Position numbers and translations under genes: made by a program. DNA of 64,000 nt from Acytostelium subglobosum LB1 (Eukaryota > Evosea > Eumycetozoa > Acytosteliales > Acytosteliaceae). The notes beneath the pieces were generated by a model that made no database searches, was not told the DNA's origin, and was given only the letters and a program-made list of their open reading frames with translations. The DNA lies in the NCBI RefSeq assembly GCF_000787575.1, contig NW_012236531.1, forward strand, positions 1,015,396-1,079,395. Direction: 5' to 3'. Position 1 is the stretch's first letter. Each line of letters starts with the position of its first letter. Positions 1 through 11,149 of the stretch are shown piece by piece.

Positions 1-2179
1 TTCCATTGCCACTGGAGTGACAGAAGGATAGGGCAACTGCGGCAGGGAAGTAGAAGTTGGCACATTCGTTGAAGTAGTTGAAGGCGTCAATCACCTTGTT
101 CTGTCGGAGATGAAGCATGCCGAGGTGGTAGCTGGACTTGGCCTTCATCTTTGCCCTGATTGATTGTTCGATCATGAGCTCAGCTTCCACCACTGGATTG
201 ACATTGGTATTGCCTAGTTGGGCTGCCAAGGCAGTGACGCTAGCACCATTGTCCACGTTGTAGTACATCTGATCGATGCGTGAAATGATGTCTGTGAACG
301 TGATGTTGTCTCTCTGGTCAATGATATCGCTCGCAAGTTGGGTCAACTTTGAATCGGCAACATTGAGCGTGTTCAAGACTCGATTGATCAGCTCTCCATA
401 TGTCCACACATCCAACTCCTTTCGGTTCTGTATTAATGTTGACTGCTCGATTTGCTTGTTGGCAACTGGTCCAATCAAGGAGGAGGGTCAGTGATCATTC
501 ATACAATGAGGTACATGTAAGACTTACAACTATACACCGATGTTGCGGCCGAGGTATTGGCAACCATTGAGATACCCATGTCACAGAGCTTGGCAGTGTC
601 ATCCTGCTCAACAAGGATGTTCTTTGGTCTGAGATCACGATGGAGGATACCGTTCAGATGAAGATACTCCATGCCCTGTGCAACACCCTTGAGTGTCTTG
701 ATGATCGATGGAACAGCACCGCCTCCATCAACATACAAGGCGTACTCCAATTGGATACGCACACGGTACGTCTCTTCCTTAAGTAGACTTGACCAAGAGT
801 TTGGAACCCAGTCCATAAGTATACCCGTAAGGATGCCCAACTTGATATGTCCAATGATCGTGCTGCCATAGTACTTTACAATGTTCTTATGATCCAGACT
901 CCTAATGTGATTGATTGATTGGGTGTCAATGGTTGATTGATTGATTGAACGAGTGATTGATATATTCATACATTGATATCTCTATCTCCTTTTGGAATGA
1001 TGGAAGCATGGCTGCAGTTATCTTCTCTGGCTTTAGTGTCTTGAGGGCGTAGATCTTCTCACCTATCATTGCTTTCTGAATACGACCAAAGTTGCCTTCA
1101 ATCACTATGCTTGGATCGGTGACGATAGAGCGATAGGGGATGGTTGGAAGGTAGGTCTCACGGAACAGGTCCAAGATCTTGGGCAGGTCCAACGAGATGC
1201 CCTCCAGCAGCTGCTTGGACCCCTCCGTCTGCCCTTTGATTCCAAGACTGATTGATTGGAGCAGTGTCAATGCCTGTGACACTTTGGCCTTCTCATTGAT
1301 CACTCCATCATAGTCCTGCTTAATGAAGCGGCCTTGGAACAACATCTTGTTGTAACCAAAGATGCCAAGTTCCTTGGCATTGCTGTACCACTCACGAGCC
1401 ACTCGAGCGCACTGAGGTACAGCCTCGCCATTGACATACATGCGAGCAATGATGTTCCTCGCCTGTTTGATACCACGATCTGCTGCGTGCTTCATGAACT
1501 TGCGCGCGAGAAAGAAGTTCTGGTTGGCGCGCACGTAGTTACATCGCACCATGTCGTGGGCCAAGCCGACGTAGCGGTACGAGGTGTCGAGGTATTTGGA
1601 CTCTGTCCGGGGGAGGTAGTCGCCCAGGTCAATGTTCTGCTTGTTGGGGTCGGGCAGGAGGCCAAAGTAGTACACCATGCCCAGCAGGTATGAGGCGTGT
1701 ATCTCACCGTGTTCAGCGCCAATGAACAGATGCTTGACAGAGGTGTTGATGTCCTCTTCGACGCCCCATCGATACTTGTGCAGCACGGCCAGACAGTAGT
1801 GCAGCGAGGCGAACAGGATCTTGAGATTGGGGTCGTTGTTGTCGGCGTCGTAGGCAGAGGAGGCGAGTTCAAGCTGTTGGTGCAGAAACTCGTGGATGGG
1901 ATGCTTGGACACGAGACGACCATCGGGACACTCCACACGCTTCCACAGTGATTGGTTCTTTAGTTGTGGCGACTGATCTTGTGCCCAACACTTGGCAGGC
2001 TCATAATGATCGATGCATGCGGCCAGATGTTTGGCATGCTCCTCCATGTTTAGACCTTGTGATCTATTGAATCCATAATAGAACATTATGGCCAACAAGA
2101 AGTGATTGGGTGTGGACTCTTTGATTGTTGCATCCTCCCTATTGGCCCATAATCTAAGTGTTAACACTTGATCTATCAT
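1..2179 (-). CDS. Sel1-repeat protein kinase, 3' end off the window
   Basis: Three exons join in frame: 2179-972, 901-528 and 465 to the window edge. Residues about 60-330 carry Sel1/TPR-like helical repeats. A kinase domain follows, with a glycine loop (GNFGRI, about 362-367), a lysine in YALK (380), HRDLRPKN (490-497) and DMG in place of DFG (510-512). DVWTYGEL, the subdomain IX motif, follows the second intron. The catalytic Asp492 and Asn497 are present, so it may be active despite DMG. After the kinase come more helical repeats (SSYHLGMLHLRQNK and onward) that continue past base 1. Kinases joined to Sel1 repeats are known in dictyostelids; substrate and pathway are unknown. The start is the first ATG of the open frame. 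It is transcribed divergently from the acetyltransferase at 2579. Confidence 0.85.
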
Positions 2180-2578
2180 TACTATTTATCTCTATCTCTA
2201 CTTTAACTAACTTGTGTCTGACACTTATGTATACATTGTAATATGTTCATTCTTTCATTCTTTCATTCTTTCATACTAATCATCATAACTTGAATGATCA
2301 AGTTGAAGTGTGTCTTTTGAAGTTTGGTGCAATCCAATCATGCCAGAGTAGTCAGATCATAAGTTTAGATTGAAGTTCATATAAGGATAGACCATCTAGT
2401 TGGAACATTCAAAAGACATTCTCAATAATCTCATTCACTGTGATTCGGGAAATCAATTCCCGGGACATTAACATTCTTCAACCATTCTCACACTTTCAAG
2501 TTTACTTCCTCGCTACATCCTGTTGATAAACAAGTTCAAACAAACATAAACAAATAGTATCCTATTACTTTAAAGAGA
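2180..2578. other. Divergent intergenic region
   Basis: This AT-rich spacer separates the kinase (-) from the acetyltransferase (+) and should hold both promoters. It contains a short tandem repeat of TTCATTCT at about 2247-2275. I see no coding or RNA signal. Confidence 0.6.
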
Positions 2579-3148
2579 ATGAATAACAACAACAACAATA
2601 ATATCATCACCCAGCTAGCTCAGTTACCAATACACAAAGACATTATACATGATGTTAATGTACGTGCTTTTGGTGGTAATGATGAAGCTGATCTTGTATT
2701 GCGACTAAGGAATGATGGTGATGTTGTACTAGAAATGGTGGCATCAATAGATAGTGTAGATAATGTAATAATTGGTCATATAATGTATACTAGATTGGAT
2801 GTAAAGGTCGATGGAAGAGTTGTAAATGCAGTATCGTTGGCACCACTGGCAGTGACACCAGAACATCAGAAGCAAGGCATTGGTAGACAATTGATCAACA
2901 AGAGTTTGGATTGGTTAAAGTCAGATACAGCACATTACGAAGCTATAATAGTACTTGGTCATCCAGAGTATTATACCAAGTTTGGATTCACATCACAACT
3001 TACAAAGCACCTTATCGATGCACCATTCAAGGGTGATGCATTCATGGCTTTGGAGCTCAAACCAGACTCACTCAAAGGACTTCGCGGCAGTGTCAAATAT
3101 GCTGCAGGATTCCAAATTGACGAATCGGCACCTACTACTACTCATTAA
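2579..3148 (+). CDS. GNAT-family N-acetyltransferase
   Basis: A single exon encodes 189 residues. The N-terminus is a short Asn run, followed by a GNAT fold. The acetyl-CoA pyrophosphate-binding signature QKQGIG (97-102) follows VTPEH, and the downstream segment HPEYYTKFGF resembles the YhbS-type predicted acetyltransferases (small soluble proteins with an LAV-PEHQ-QGIG core). The family transfers acetyl from acetyl-CoA to an amine; the acceptor cannot be predicted. Start is the ATG preceding the poly-Asn run. Length matches the family. Confidence 0.88.
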   Translation: MNNNNNNNIITQLAQLPIHKDIIHDVNVRAFGGNDEADLVLRLRNDGDVVLEMVASIDSVDNVIIGHIMYTRLDVKVDGRVVNAVSLAPLAVTPEHQKQGIGRQLINKSLDWLKSDTAHYEAIIVLGHPEYYTKFGFTSQLTKHLIDAPFKGDAFMALELKPDSLKGLRGSVKYAAGFQIDESAPTTTH

Positions 3149-3200
3149 AGTAACTGCTATTCACCATTCAAGACCGAACAATACAATCAGTGTAGAGCAC

Positions 3201-3482
3201 TCACTGCACAACTTTGGTATTGAGGGCAGGAGTGGGGTCATCATAAGAAATCGATTTCTTTGCTGTGGGAGATATTTGGGGTGATGAAACAAGTGTGGGT
3301 GAGCATTGTTCGCACGAGCTGATCAAGTAATCGATGCAGTTCTTATGATAAATATTATGATGATGAAATAATAAATAAAATAAATTGAAACAACAAACAT
3401 CATCATGTTGATGATCCCTCAAGTGACCAGAGAGAGGGAGGGAGACCAATGCCTGGCAATTCAAGACTGTCTTCAAACACAT
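3201..3482 (-). CDS. Possible small gene, doubtful
   Basis: A 93-codon frame with ATG start lies between two plus-strand genes. Its C-terminal half (after NCIDYLISSCEQCSP) has plausible codon use and four cysteines. The middle is Phe/Leu/His-rich, as expected of translated AT-rich spacer. It may be 3' UTR or spacer instead. I recognise no family. Confidence 0.2.
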   Translation of the reverse strand: MCLKTVLNCQALVSLPLSGHLRDHQHDDVCCFNLFYLLFHHHNIYHKNCIDYLISSCEQCSPTLVSSPQISPTAKKSISYDDPTPALNTKVVQ

Positions 3483-3661
3483 AACTTCACATCAATCATA
3501 CGTTCATACACACACATAAACATATTACATACTTATAATAAGTATTAACATTATTTATTAATACAAGTACGTATCTTGTGTCATCTTAAAAAAAACAATC
3601 AAAGACAAACGTGACCGACCATCACTTACTCACTAACTAATCTCGATTGATTAATCACAGG

Positions 3662-4703
3662 ATGTTGTGTGAAATTAGCGTGTGGGGCAACTTCATGGCC
3701 ACTTGGACACTGCTGAGTGTCGCTGGTCTGTTCTTTATCCTTCTTCTGTCAGGCATCGTGTTCGTCAAGTACTACGTCAAACCTACATACGAGATGTGGA
3801 GATGGAAGACCAATCCAAAGTACCCATCCGCAGAAAAGGTATGTTTATCATTGATCAGCTGACCCGGATAATGATCAGCTGACATTATAACGATCAGCTG
3901 ACATCATACACTTTGATCACGTGATCACTAACAAAATAATTACACTACCCTCTCCAACAACAACAACTACACAACTACTACTATAACAACTACAGGTTAA
4001 GGATGAGATTATTATGATGTTGAAGGGCATGGTCACTGCGACTTTCTGCCCAGCTTTGGCCTTGCAATTGGCTCAGCGTGGTGCCTCAAAGGCATACTGC
4101 GGTGTTGGTGAGTTTGGTTGGGGATACCTGATCGCCTCGTTCTTCATCGTCTGGATCGCCTCGGACTTTTACGAGTTCTTCTACCACCGACTCGGCCACA
4201 AGTACGACTTCTTCTGGAACATCCACAGATATCACCACCAGTTCTACAACCCATCGCCATTCGCCGTCATTGCCGACGAGTACGTCGACCAGCTGGTACG
4301 CTCTGCTCCCCTGCTGCTGTTCCCAATGATCGCCCCAATCAACATGGACATGATGTTCCTGCAGTACGCCATCTTCTTCTACGGCTACGGTTCCTACTTG
4401 CACTGGGGCTACGAGTTCAGCTGGCCCGATGCACATCACCCAGTGATCAACACCGCCTTCCAGCACTACCTCCACCACGCCATCTCGATCAAGAACCGTC
4501 CATACCACACCGGTTTCTTCTTCAAGCTCTGGGATCAGCTGTTTGGCAGCGTCTACACCGAGGCTTGCTTCTGTGCCAAGTGCGAGCAGGCCAAGGGTGA
4601 GCGCAGCGTCGAGAAGTGGAAGAAGGTTGAGAAGCCCGACTACTCTGTCCTCTTGAGACCAGCTTTCTGGTTTTCACCTTCCACAGGAAAGAAGGACGAG
4701 TAA
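3662..4703 (+). CDS. Fatty acid hydroxylase superfamily membrane enzyme
   Basis: Two exons (3662-3838, 3996-4703) give 294 residues. Residues about 12-35 form a membrane segment. Three histidine clusters of the di-iron hydroxylase/desaturase family are present: HRLGH (123-127), HRYHH (136-140) and the pair HHP (about 206) with HYLHH (216-220). Further hydrophobic segments lie between and around them, so it is probably an ER integral membrane enzyme acting on sterols or fatty acyl chains with O2. Substrate cannot be told from sequence. No clear KKXX retrieval signal is seen; the C-terminus is GKKDE. The first ATG in frame is used; an upstream non-coding exon is possible because a pyrimidine-poor AG lies just before it. 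Confidence 0.88.
3853..3902 (+). repeat. Three copies of GATCAGCTGAC in an intron
   Basis: Inside the hydroxylase intron (3839-3995), GATCAGCTGAC occurs at 3853, 3873 and 3892, spaced 20 and 19 bases apart. Each copy contains the palindrome CAGCTG (E-box type), and the first two also contain TGATCA. A further palindrome, TGATCACGTGATCA, follows shortly after. This could be a regulatory cluster or a young tandem duplication. Confidence 0.6.
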
Positions 4704-4806
4704 TTCAATAGCATCATTCTCAGCATCAACTTCCTCTTCACAACCCGTCGTCCGTCCATTCATCAATCAAGGCTATTGACCATCCACTGGGTCATCCTTC
4801 GAGTTC

Positions 4807-4812
4807 AATAAA
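4807..4812 (+). terminator. Candidate polyadenylation signal
   Basis: AATAAA lies about 105 bases after the stop codon of the hydroxylase gene, ahead of the convergent RhoGEF gene. Position fits a 3' end signal; it is not otherwise supported. Confidence 0.4.
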
Positions 4813-4921
4813 TTCCATCCAGGGTCTTACAATCAATCAATCAGAGCGAACAGATGGATTGAAGATAACATTGAATCATGACATAGGTTTATTAACTCCA
4901 CTGTCTGTACTGACACTCCAC

Positions 4922-6830
4922 TTACTTCTTGGCTGATGTTCCACTCGACTTGCCAAGAGTAAAGAATCCACCACTGGCTGGTGGTGCATCCTTCTTCTTG
5001 GTAGTGGCACTGCTTGATGCAGACAGTGACACTGAGCTCTTGGTCGACGAAGAGGCAGGAGCAGCATTCTTGGCTCCAGGTTGTGGTCTCAATGTCAGTA
5101 GACTTGGTAGACTGGATGATGATGACTCGCCAGTTGCCGCAGCAGCATCAGCAGTGTTCTTCTTATAATCCACTCTACCCATGGCGATTGTCTTTAACAA
5201 TCTCTGCTTGTTCTCCTCGTTGGACATTTGGATAAAGTAGCATGATCTCTCGGTGACCAGCAACAAGGCGTGTTTGAAGTCTGAAGATGTAGCGTGCGTG
5301 TTAGTTCCAAACTCCAGTGCCGCTCGATCAATCAATCACCTGATACTCACTGAATATGTCCATAACATCGATGACCTTGGTGTCCTTGAGGAGGGAGCAG
5401 TCATTGACGATCCACACCTTGGAGGAGTTGATCAAGTTGGACAGCGATGACTTGGGTGGCTTGGAGATCAGGATGAAGCTGTCGTTGAAGACGTAGAATC
5501 CATAGGTGGCCGCCAGCTTGAACTCGTCTGGGAAGATGTTGCTCTCGGTCATCGATGCATTGTTCTTTGCCTTGCGATACTTGTGCACACGCTTCAATAT
5601 CTCATCCTCCTCCTTCATTGGATACATTGAGTGAATGAAGCATTCACCATTCAAGTATAGCTTCCTGTTGGGCTCCATTACATTCTTCAGATTGAGATGT
5701 GTTTGTTAGTGCCATGTGGACAAGGGAGGCATTGATGACACTTACGACTTTGTCAATGAGAGTATCTTGCAGCTCCTTGAGCTTGTTCTGGTTCTCGTCG
5801 TCTCTCTTGGCCTCATTGATGAACTGAGTGACGTTCTTAATGCCACTGATGCAGCTTTCCAATGTCTTGATGATGGGGCTACCTGCTGGTGAGCTCTTGA
5901 GCAATTCCTATTGTTGTGTTGATGTTGTTAGAGGATGGATAACTAATGTCATTGGGGTGCCAGGTTGCAGGTTGATAGTTACCGAGAGGAGTAGGACGTA
6001 TCTTGGCAGTCTTTGGACTGGCATGATCAACAATGAGTTCAAGTCCTGACCATTGCTCTGAGGATCTGATCTACATTTCTAAGGAGGATATGTGTTAGAC
6101 ATGCTCAGCAACACAACTCAGTTGGCTTGGCGTGCTTACATCTAAGAAAGTGGCAACGGAGGATTTCTTCCTTAGTCTGCTCAGTGTCTGAATGATGCCA
6201 TCATATGACACGATGTAGTCACTGTATATCTTAAAGGTGTTCTTCTACAATGTCGTGTAACAGACAGATAGGGATGTCAGTATAATGTCCAATGTCCGAT
6301 GTCCGATGCACACTCTGACTGTCTACATACATTCTTGTTAAAGATCTCGACGATGGCAACGATTGACTCAAAGGTGTTGGCAGGCTTCTTGCCTGTGGTC
6401 TTGGCGACGGTGGTCGTTGTGACGGTGGTAGTGCCGTCGTCGTTGGTCGTTGTGCGAGTGACTGGGATGGGGTTGGTGACCCATGTGAACGAGTTGTAGG
6501 AGATGGCCAACTCGTAGAAGAAGTCACGATGGAATTGAATGATGGGCTGTACAGTTGCAAACAGCTCCTTGTGACTCTCCTTATTAATCACATTCTTCTT
6601 TGACATTGGGTTGATGTACACATCCTCAATCACCGACAAATAGTTGGCATATGACTTCTCTGTCTGTACCAGTTCTTCCAACACCTGTTCTCTCTTCTTC
6701 TTCTGTGGGTCATCTATTGATTGATTGCAATCATTTGTGTTGTCAGTGATTGTTATAAAGTTGATTGATTGAATGGGTGTTTGATCACAAACTTACTCTC
6801 CTCTGCAGCCTTGCCTTGTTGATTACCCAT
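4922..6830 (-). CDS. RhoGEF: DH-PH guanine nucleotide exchange factor
   Basis: Seven exons (6830-6797, 6713-6314, 6245-6140, 6078-5983, 5907-5746, 5684-5351, 5280-4922) give about 496 residues. The DH domain starts near residue 20 with ELVQTEKSYANYL and includes the hallmark helix MPVQRLPRYVLLL (just before the intron at 5908-5982). A PH-like domain follows (KLYLNGE to DVMDIF), then a Ser/Thr/Ala-rich tail. DH-PH proteins load Rho/Rac GTPases with GTP at membranes to control actin. The N-terminus MGNQQGK could be myristoylated, though residue 6 is Gly rather than Ser/Thr. Exon 2 keeps frame only with a GTGTGC donor at 6313; the better-looking GTATGT at 6330 does not close in frame. Confidence 0.88.
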
Positions 6831-7378
6831 ATTGTTGTTATGTTATTGATAGAGTTTGATAGTTATACAAATAAATAAATAAATAAATAAATGATATGTT
6901 TGAATGAATGAGTTAAACACTTACAACGAATGTGCATTGAGAGCTTGGGTAGGGATGTACGAGATCTTGGAGGAAGCGGCGGAGTTGATTGATTTGGATT
7001 TTATTAATTGGTAAACAATTAATTCATGGGAATCTTCCACCACTCACCCGCACACCACCCACAGACCCCGAATGATCAGAAACACAACCACTTTTCAAAG
7101 TTAGACCATTCATTATCATAATAATAATTCATTTATTTATCTCATCAACAATCACCAACTAAAGGTGATGTGATTGAAACAATAATGATCACTTCACTTC
7201 ACTTTTAGATTCGAACAAACAAACAAACAAACAAACAAATATAGTTTAATGATCAATCAATCAAGTTGACTCTATACGCTTTGTCCATCGATGGAAGTTG
7301 GAATAGCTGGAACCAGCAGGATAGAAAGAAGTGGTTCAAGTAGACACTTGGTCAATAAATTGATATTGAATGGTATGA
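6831..7378. other. AT-rich spacer upstream of the RhoGEF
   Basis: Holds the presumed RhoGEF promoter, an (AAAT)n run at about 6871-6891 and an (AAAC)n run at about 7214-7239. No gene is seen. The fossil island begins at its right edge. Confidence 0.5.
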
Positions 7379-7711
7379 TTGAAGTATGAGGTAATGGTTT
7401 ACATCGATGCGCTCAAAGAATGTACCAATGGCATCATCGATCTGTACTTTACAGGATCAAACATTAACAAGGCCGCCCTCAACCTATTCAGCAAACACAA
7501 CCAGCATGTCATTCCAGAAGAGGCCAAGTGGATAGCCAAGGCATCGAATGGTCCATTGAGGTTCGCCGACACATACACTGGCCCTCTCTACAAGTACGAC
7601 GTCTCTGGCATGTACGCAACCATCATGAAAAGCAGCAACTTCTCAGTGCCCATCAAGAGAGGCGAGTTCCATCAACTGACTGACGAGGAGCTCGGACGAC
7701 ACTTCAGATGA
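7379..7711 (+). mobile_element. Fossil fragment of a B-family DNA polymerase
   Basis: About 110 codons read as the region around motif A of a B-family polymerase, with YKYDVSGMYATIM matching the usual YDxNSLYPxxM pattern, followed by VPIKRGEF. The match is to the protein-primed, organellar/viral type (linear plasmids, Polinton-like or virus-like elements). Only this short piece of a normally many-hundred-residue enzyme is present, so it is a broken remnant; no terminal repeats or partner genes are recognisable. GC content is higher than the flanks. Age cannot be judged, but loss of nearly everything else suggests an old insertion. Confidence 0.55.
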
Positions 7712-8264
7712 TGCAGCAGCTGCAACAACCTGGTCAGCAGCAGATGGCCGTTGCCTTCAACAAGGCCGTTCAGTCAGGCCACCTCCAATGCCAATGGCTC
7801 AACTGCACAGCAGCCTAAGCAACATACTGGGCCCTCCTCCTCTACATCTGATGATGACCACAACTCCACAGCGGCTGCAACAGCAGATGATGATGGTTGC
7901 ACTGAAGACACCCATTGACGAATGCCCTCAACAGCGAGTTACTGCACCTTGACAACACATAGTTGTCGACGGAGCGAATGCGCAGCTCGTTGAAGTAGCC
8001 AGTACCAACAGGATGTCTCGTCATCGCGACGTCTTTGACAACGTTCAAAATAATACAGCTTGACGGAGGCAGATGATGTTGCCAGTGTCTTTGGCTGGTG
8101 TGGCACTGGCGGTGGCTGCACGAGACAACTCGATGAAGTGCTTGTCGAGCTGCGCGATCAGTGAGTAGAGGATGTCGGCCGTGTTCCTCAGCGATGACAC
8201 CACTTATAATGGTCTTGTATTACACTAAAGTATCCTTTATTGCGTAATATTAGAATGTTGTTGT
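7712..8264. pseudogene. Coding-like debris next to the polymerase fossil
   Basis: This GC-richer stretch has short coding-like segments on both strands but no complete gene. On the plus strand a Gln-rich piece follows the polymerase fragment (QLQQPGQQQMAVAFNKAV). On the minus strand about 8210-8050 reads as a helical segment containing LRNTADILYSLIAQLDKHF, and about 8048-7842 reads as another piece containing NELRIRSVDNYV. I recognise no family. They may be remnants of host genes or of the same inserted element. Confidence 0.35.
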
Positions 8265-10500
8265 CTATAAGCTGATGGACATTAGGATCGCAAAGAGGAT
8301 CAGAGGCAAGGTAAGAGTTGGTGGGATTCTAATGCCGGTGGAGGGTGTCGGGCTGGTGGTGGTTGTCATCTCTGGTTGGATGTACAGATTGAAGTAGAGA
8401 ATCTGCGAAGAAGATACTAGTTGAATGTTGTTGGTTGAAAGTTGATTGCTGTCCAAGTTGAATACCATGGAGCTGGGCGATGATGTCATTGGATATGTGG
8501 CGCCTCCTCTTAATCCTAGAAGGTAGGCATAGGGAGAGAAGTTGGAGCCGGTGATGGTCAACCTAGAACCATTGTTGATAAAATATTCATTGGAGACTCT
8601 GGGTTGGTAGTTGAATGGCATTAAAGCACTGTACACTCCAAGGAAATAGGCTGTCAAGTTACCGTAGAATAGCGGGCAATTGACGACAGTTGCATTGATA
8701 TACTGACAAAAGACAGCGTTCGTACCATTTAAAATGGTGGCATTGACGAGATTGCCGGTGACCTGGACACTGATCGTACTGATTGTGTAGATTGGCTGAA
8801 TCGATGTAATGGATGGTGCCGGCAGAGGGAAGAATACAGAGTATGGAGCACTTGTCTGTTGGTCGATTGTCACAGTGAATTGAATGGAAGATGGAAGTGA
8901 TGCTGGGATTGAGAGAATGCAGTAAACTTGGCCAGGGCGGTCTGTGCCAACACCGAGACAGGGTGTGGAGCCTGCTGTAATCGACAGAGGAAGGAATTGA
9001 CCAGCACTACCTCCATTGAGCGACAAGAGGAGACCAGTGAAACTTACCTTCACTTGGCCTGGTATGATCTTACCTGAGGGGTCGAGTTGATCTGCAATGG
9101 TCGCTTTAAGAAGGATAGGTTTGGTTTTGTATATGAACGGACCAGCAGAGACACCACCAACTGTGACGGTAAAGCTGCCAGTTGGAGGAGTGTTTGGGTT
9201 CATCGTGACGAAGGCCTTGGTTGGGGTAGAGTTATCCGACACTTTGTATTGGCTGCCATCTGCAAACTTAACCGTGGTGGAGGGTGTGAAATCATAGCCA
9301 TTGAGAACCAATGTGTCAATGTCAAAGGAGTAGAGGCCAACTGAGGGACCATAGTCAAAGGTGACCGAGCTGGATATCGGGAAACCATTGGTGTCAGTGC
9401 AGTTGAGAACATTGTTGAGACCTGTCCCAGCAGGGATGGGGATTTGATCGCAAGGAAATTGACCATTGATAGTTTGGTTGCCCAATGTGCAAGATTTGAG
9501 ATTGAGGAAGCATATCTTGTTCTTCACTGGGAGGTAACCGCCTCCAGTTGGAACGGCTCCACTGACCTGGAAGGACGAGATAAGGTTGAAACTGATGTCT
9601 AATTGATTGTTGGCAGAATATAACGTCGTGTCCCTGGGTGTTTGAACCAACATGCCTTGGCTATACTCCAGGCTGATGGAAAAAGATGTTGAGTTGATCC
9701 ATGATGGGCTCAAGATATAGTTAGTTCCATCCCGTGAGAATCTGTACCAACAGTAGGACGGTCCAAAGTAGTCGACCGTCAAGATCATGTTCAACATTGA
9801 GGCGTCTTGACGGTAGGAGATGACCGTGGGGTTGCCATAGTTTGGCGTGAAGCTACCTGCCGTTGAGACACCATCAATGGAGAACGATCCAGTAAGCTGG
9901 CCAGCACCGACTGGATAATTTATCACCATCTGTTCGTTGGTGGAGAAATCCCGAACAGGAGTGAACTGGAAGGTTCTCGTTGTATATTGGAAATAGGGTC
10001 GATGGTCAAAGTCATAGTAGTAGCATGATGTGGACACTGTGATGCTCGTGTTGTCTCCATTGGAGCGCAGAGAGTTCAGGTAGCGACCGGTGATCGTGAA
10101 ATTGCCACCCTTGGTGGAGAGCACTGGCGATGCATTGCTGATGTAGGGCGTCAGTTTGACTTGGAAAACATTGGAGTTGACGTCGTTGGTTTGCAGGTAC
10201 ATAGGTCCGTTGCGCGCCGAGAGTGGGAGAGGTACAACAATGAGCGTGGAGCTAACAGGTGGAGGCGCACTGATGCTCAACGAGCCAAGGACTAGTGTGG
10301 TGGATATGTTGGCAAAGTTGGTTCCAATGACAGAGATCACGGGCTGGCCATCATGCGTGTATGACGTGATGGTTGGAAACTGGGCATTCGCCGTACTGTG
10401 GAGATATGAGTGAAATGTCAGTGAGAATGAGGGAACAGTGGAAAGGCAGTACGTACCTGGTGCAAATTGCGATGAGGATCAGTGAGACAAACAAAGACAT
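8265..10500 (-). CDS. TIG/IPT-type cell-surface protein
   Basis: Two exons (10500-10457, 10395-8265) give 724 residues. The first exon encodes a signal peptide (MSLFVSLILIAICTSTANA). The body is Ser/Thr/Asn/Tyr-rich beta-type sequence with repeated IPT/TIG-like modules (for example PVISVIGTNF near the start, FTITGRYLNS, and LTITGSNFSP near the end) and many N-glycosylation sequons. The last 22 or so residues are hydrophobic (LTLPLILFAILMSISL), fitting a GPI-anchor signal or a tail anchor. Dictyostelid TIG proteins include adhesion and allorecognition (Tgr) proteins; whether this one adheres to cells is inference. It diverges from the FNIP gene. Confidence 0.82.
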
Positions 10501-11149
10501 CTTTGGTGGAATGGGTAGTAATAATATCACCTGTGTATTTGTTAATAAGTTCAAGTTGAGTGATAATGAATAGTGATCCTCGTCGTTGTAGTGTATCAAT
10601 GTCTTGCCAGACACCAATTATTATTTTAATTACAGTATTTTCCCTCATCATCTTTAGAAGTAGCTTATTATTGGTGTGGGTTGTAGTGCAATGATCCACA
10701 TCTGCAAAGGCGGGGGTGTGGCTTTTAGTAATGGGCCCAAGCTGTGTAAAAAATTATATTAAAAATCTTCTGATTTGGTTTAATAAATACTGGTAAACTC
10801 AATCAATTTGTTGATTGGTGTTCAAAGCCTTGACATGTTCCCTTCTAATTCCTTCACGCTGAACATCTCGTCCTAGTACAAAGTTACATGAGCTTGGCAG
10901 GTTGCTCAATAGAGCGAAGAATAATGATAGACATAATTTTATATTATAACTATGAAATAGTAATAAGAAGTAAATGTCAAATGGTATTAACAACAACAAG
11001 TTGAGAGACCAGGTCTCAACCCACACTCATACTTGTTTCCATTTTTGGTTTACATCCCAAACTTGTAAAGTCGTGTCATCTTGTCAATCTTTCAATCATT
11101 AGAATGATTGACTTTGCACTACCTTATAGAGATATATAAATATAAAGGA
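10501..11149. other. Divergent intergenic region
   Basis: AT-rich spacer between the TIG gene (-) and FNIP gene (+). No gene, RNA or strong repeat was seen. Short open frames are without family resemblance. Confidence 0.5.
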
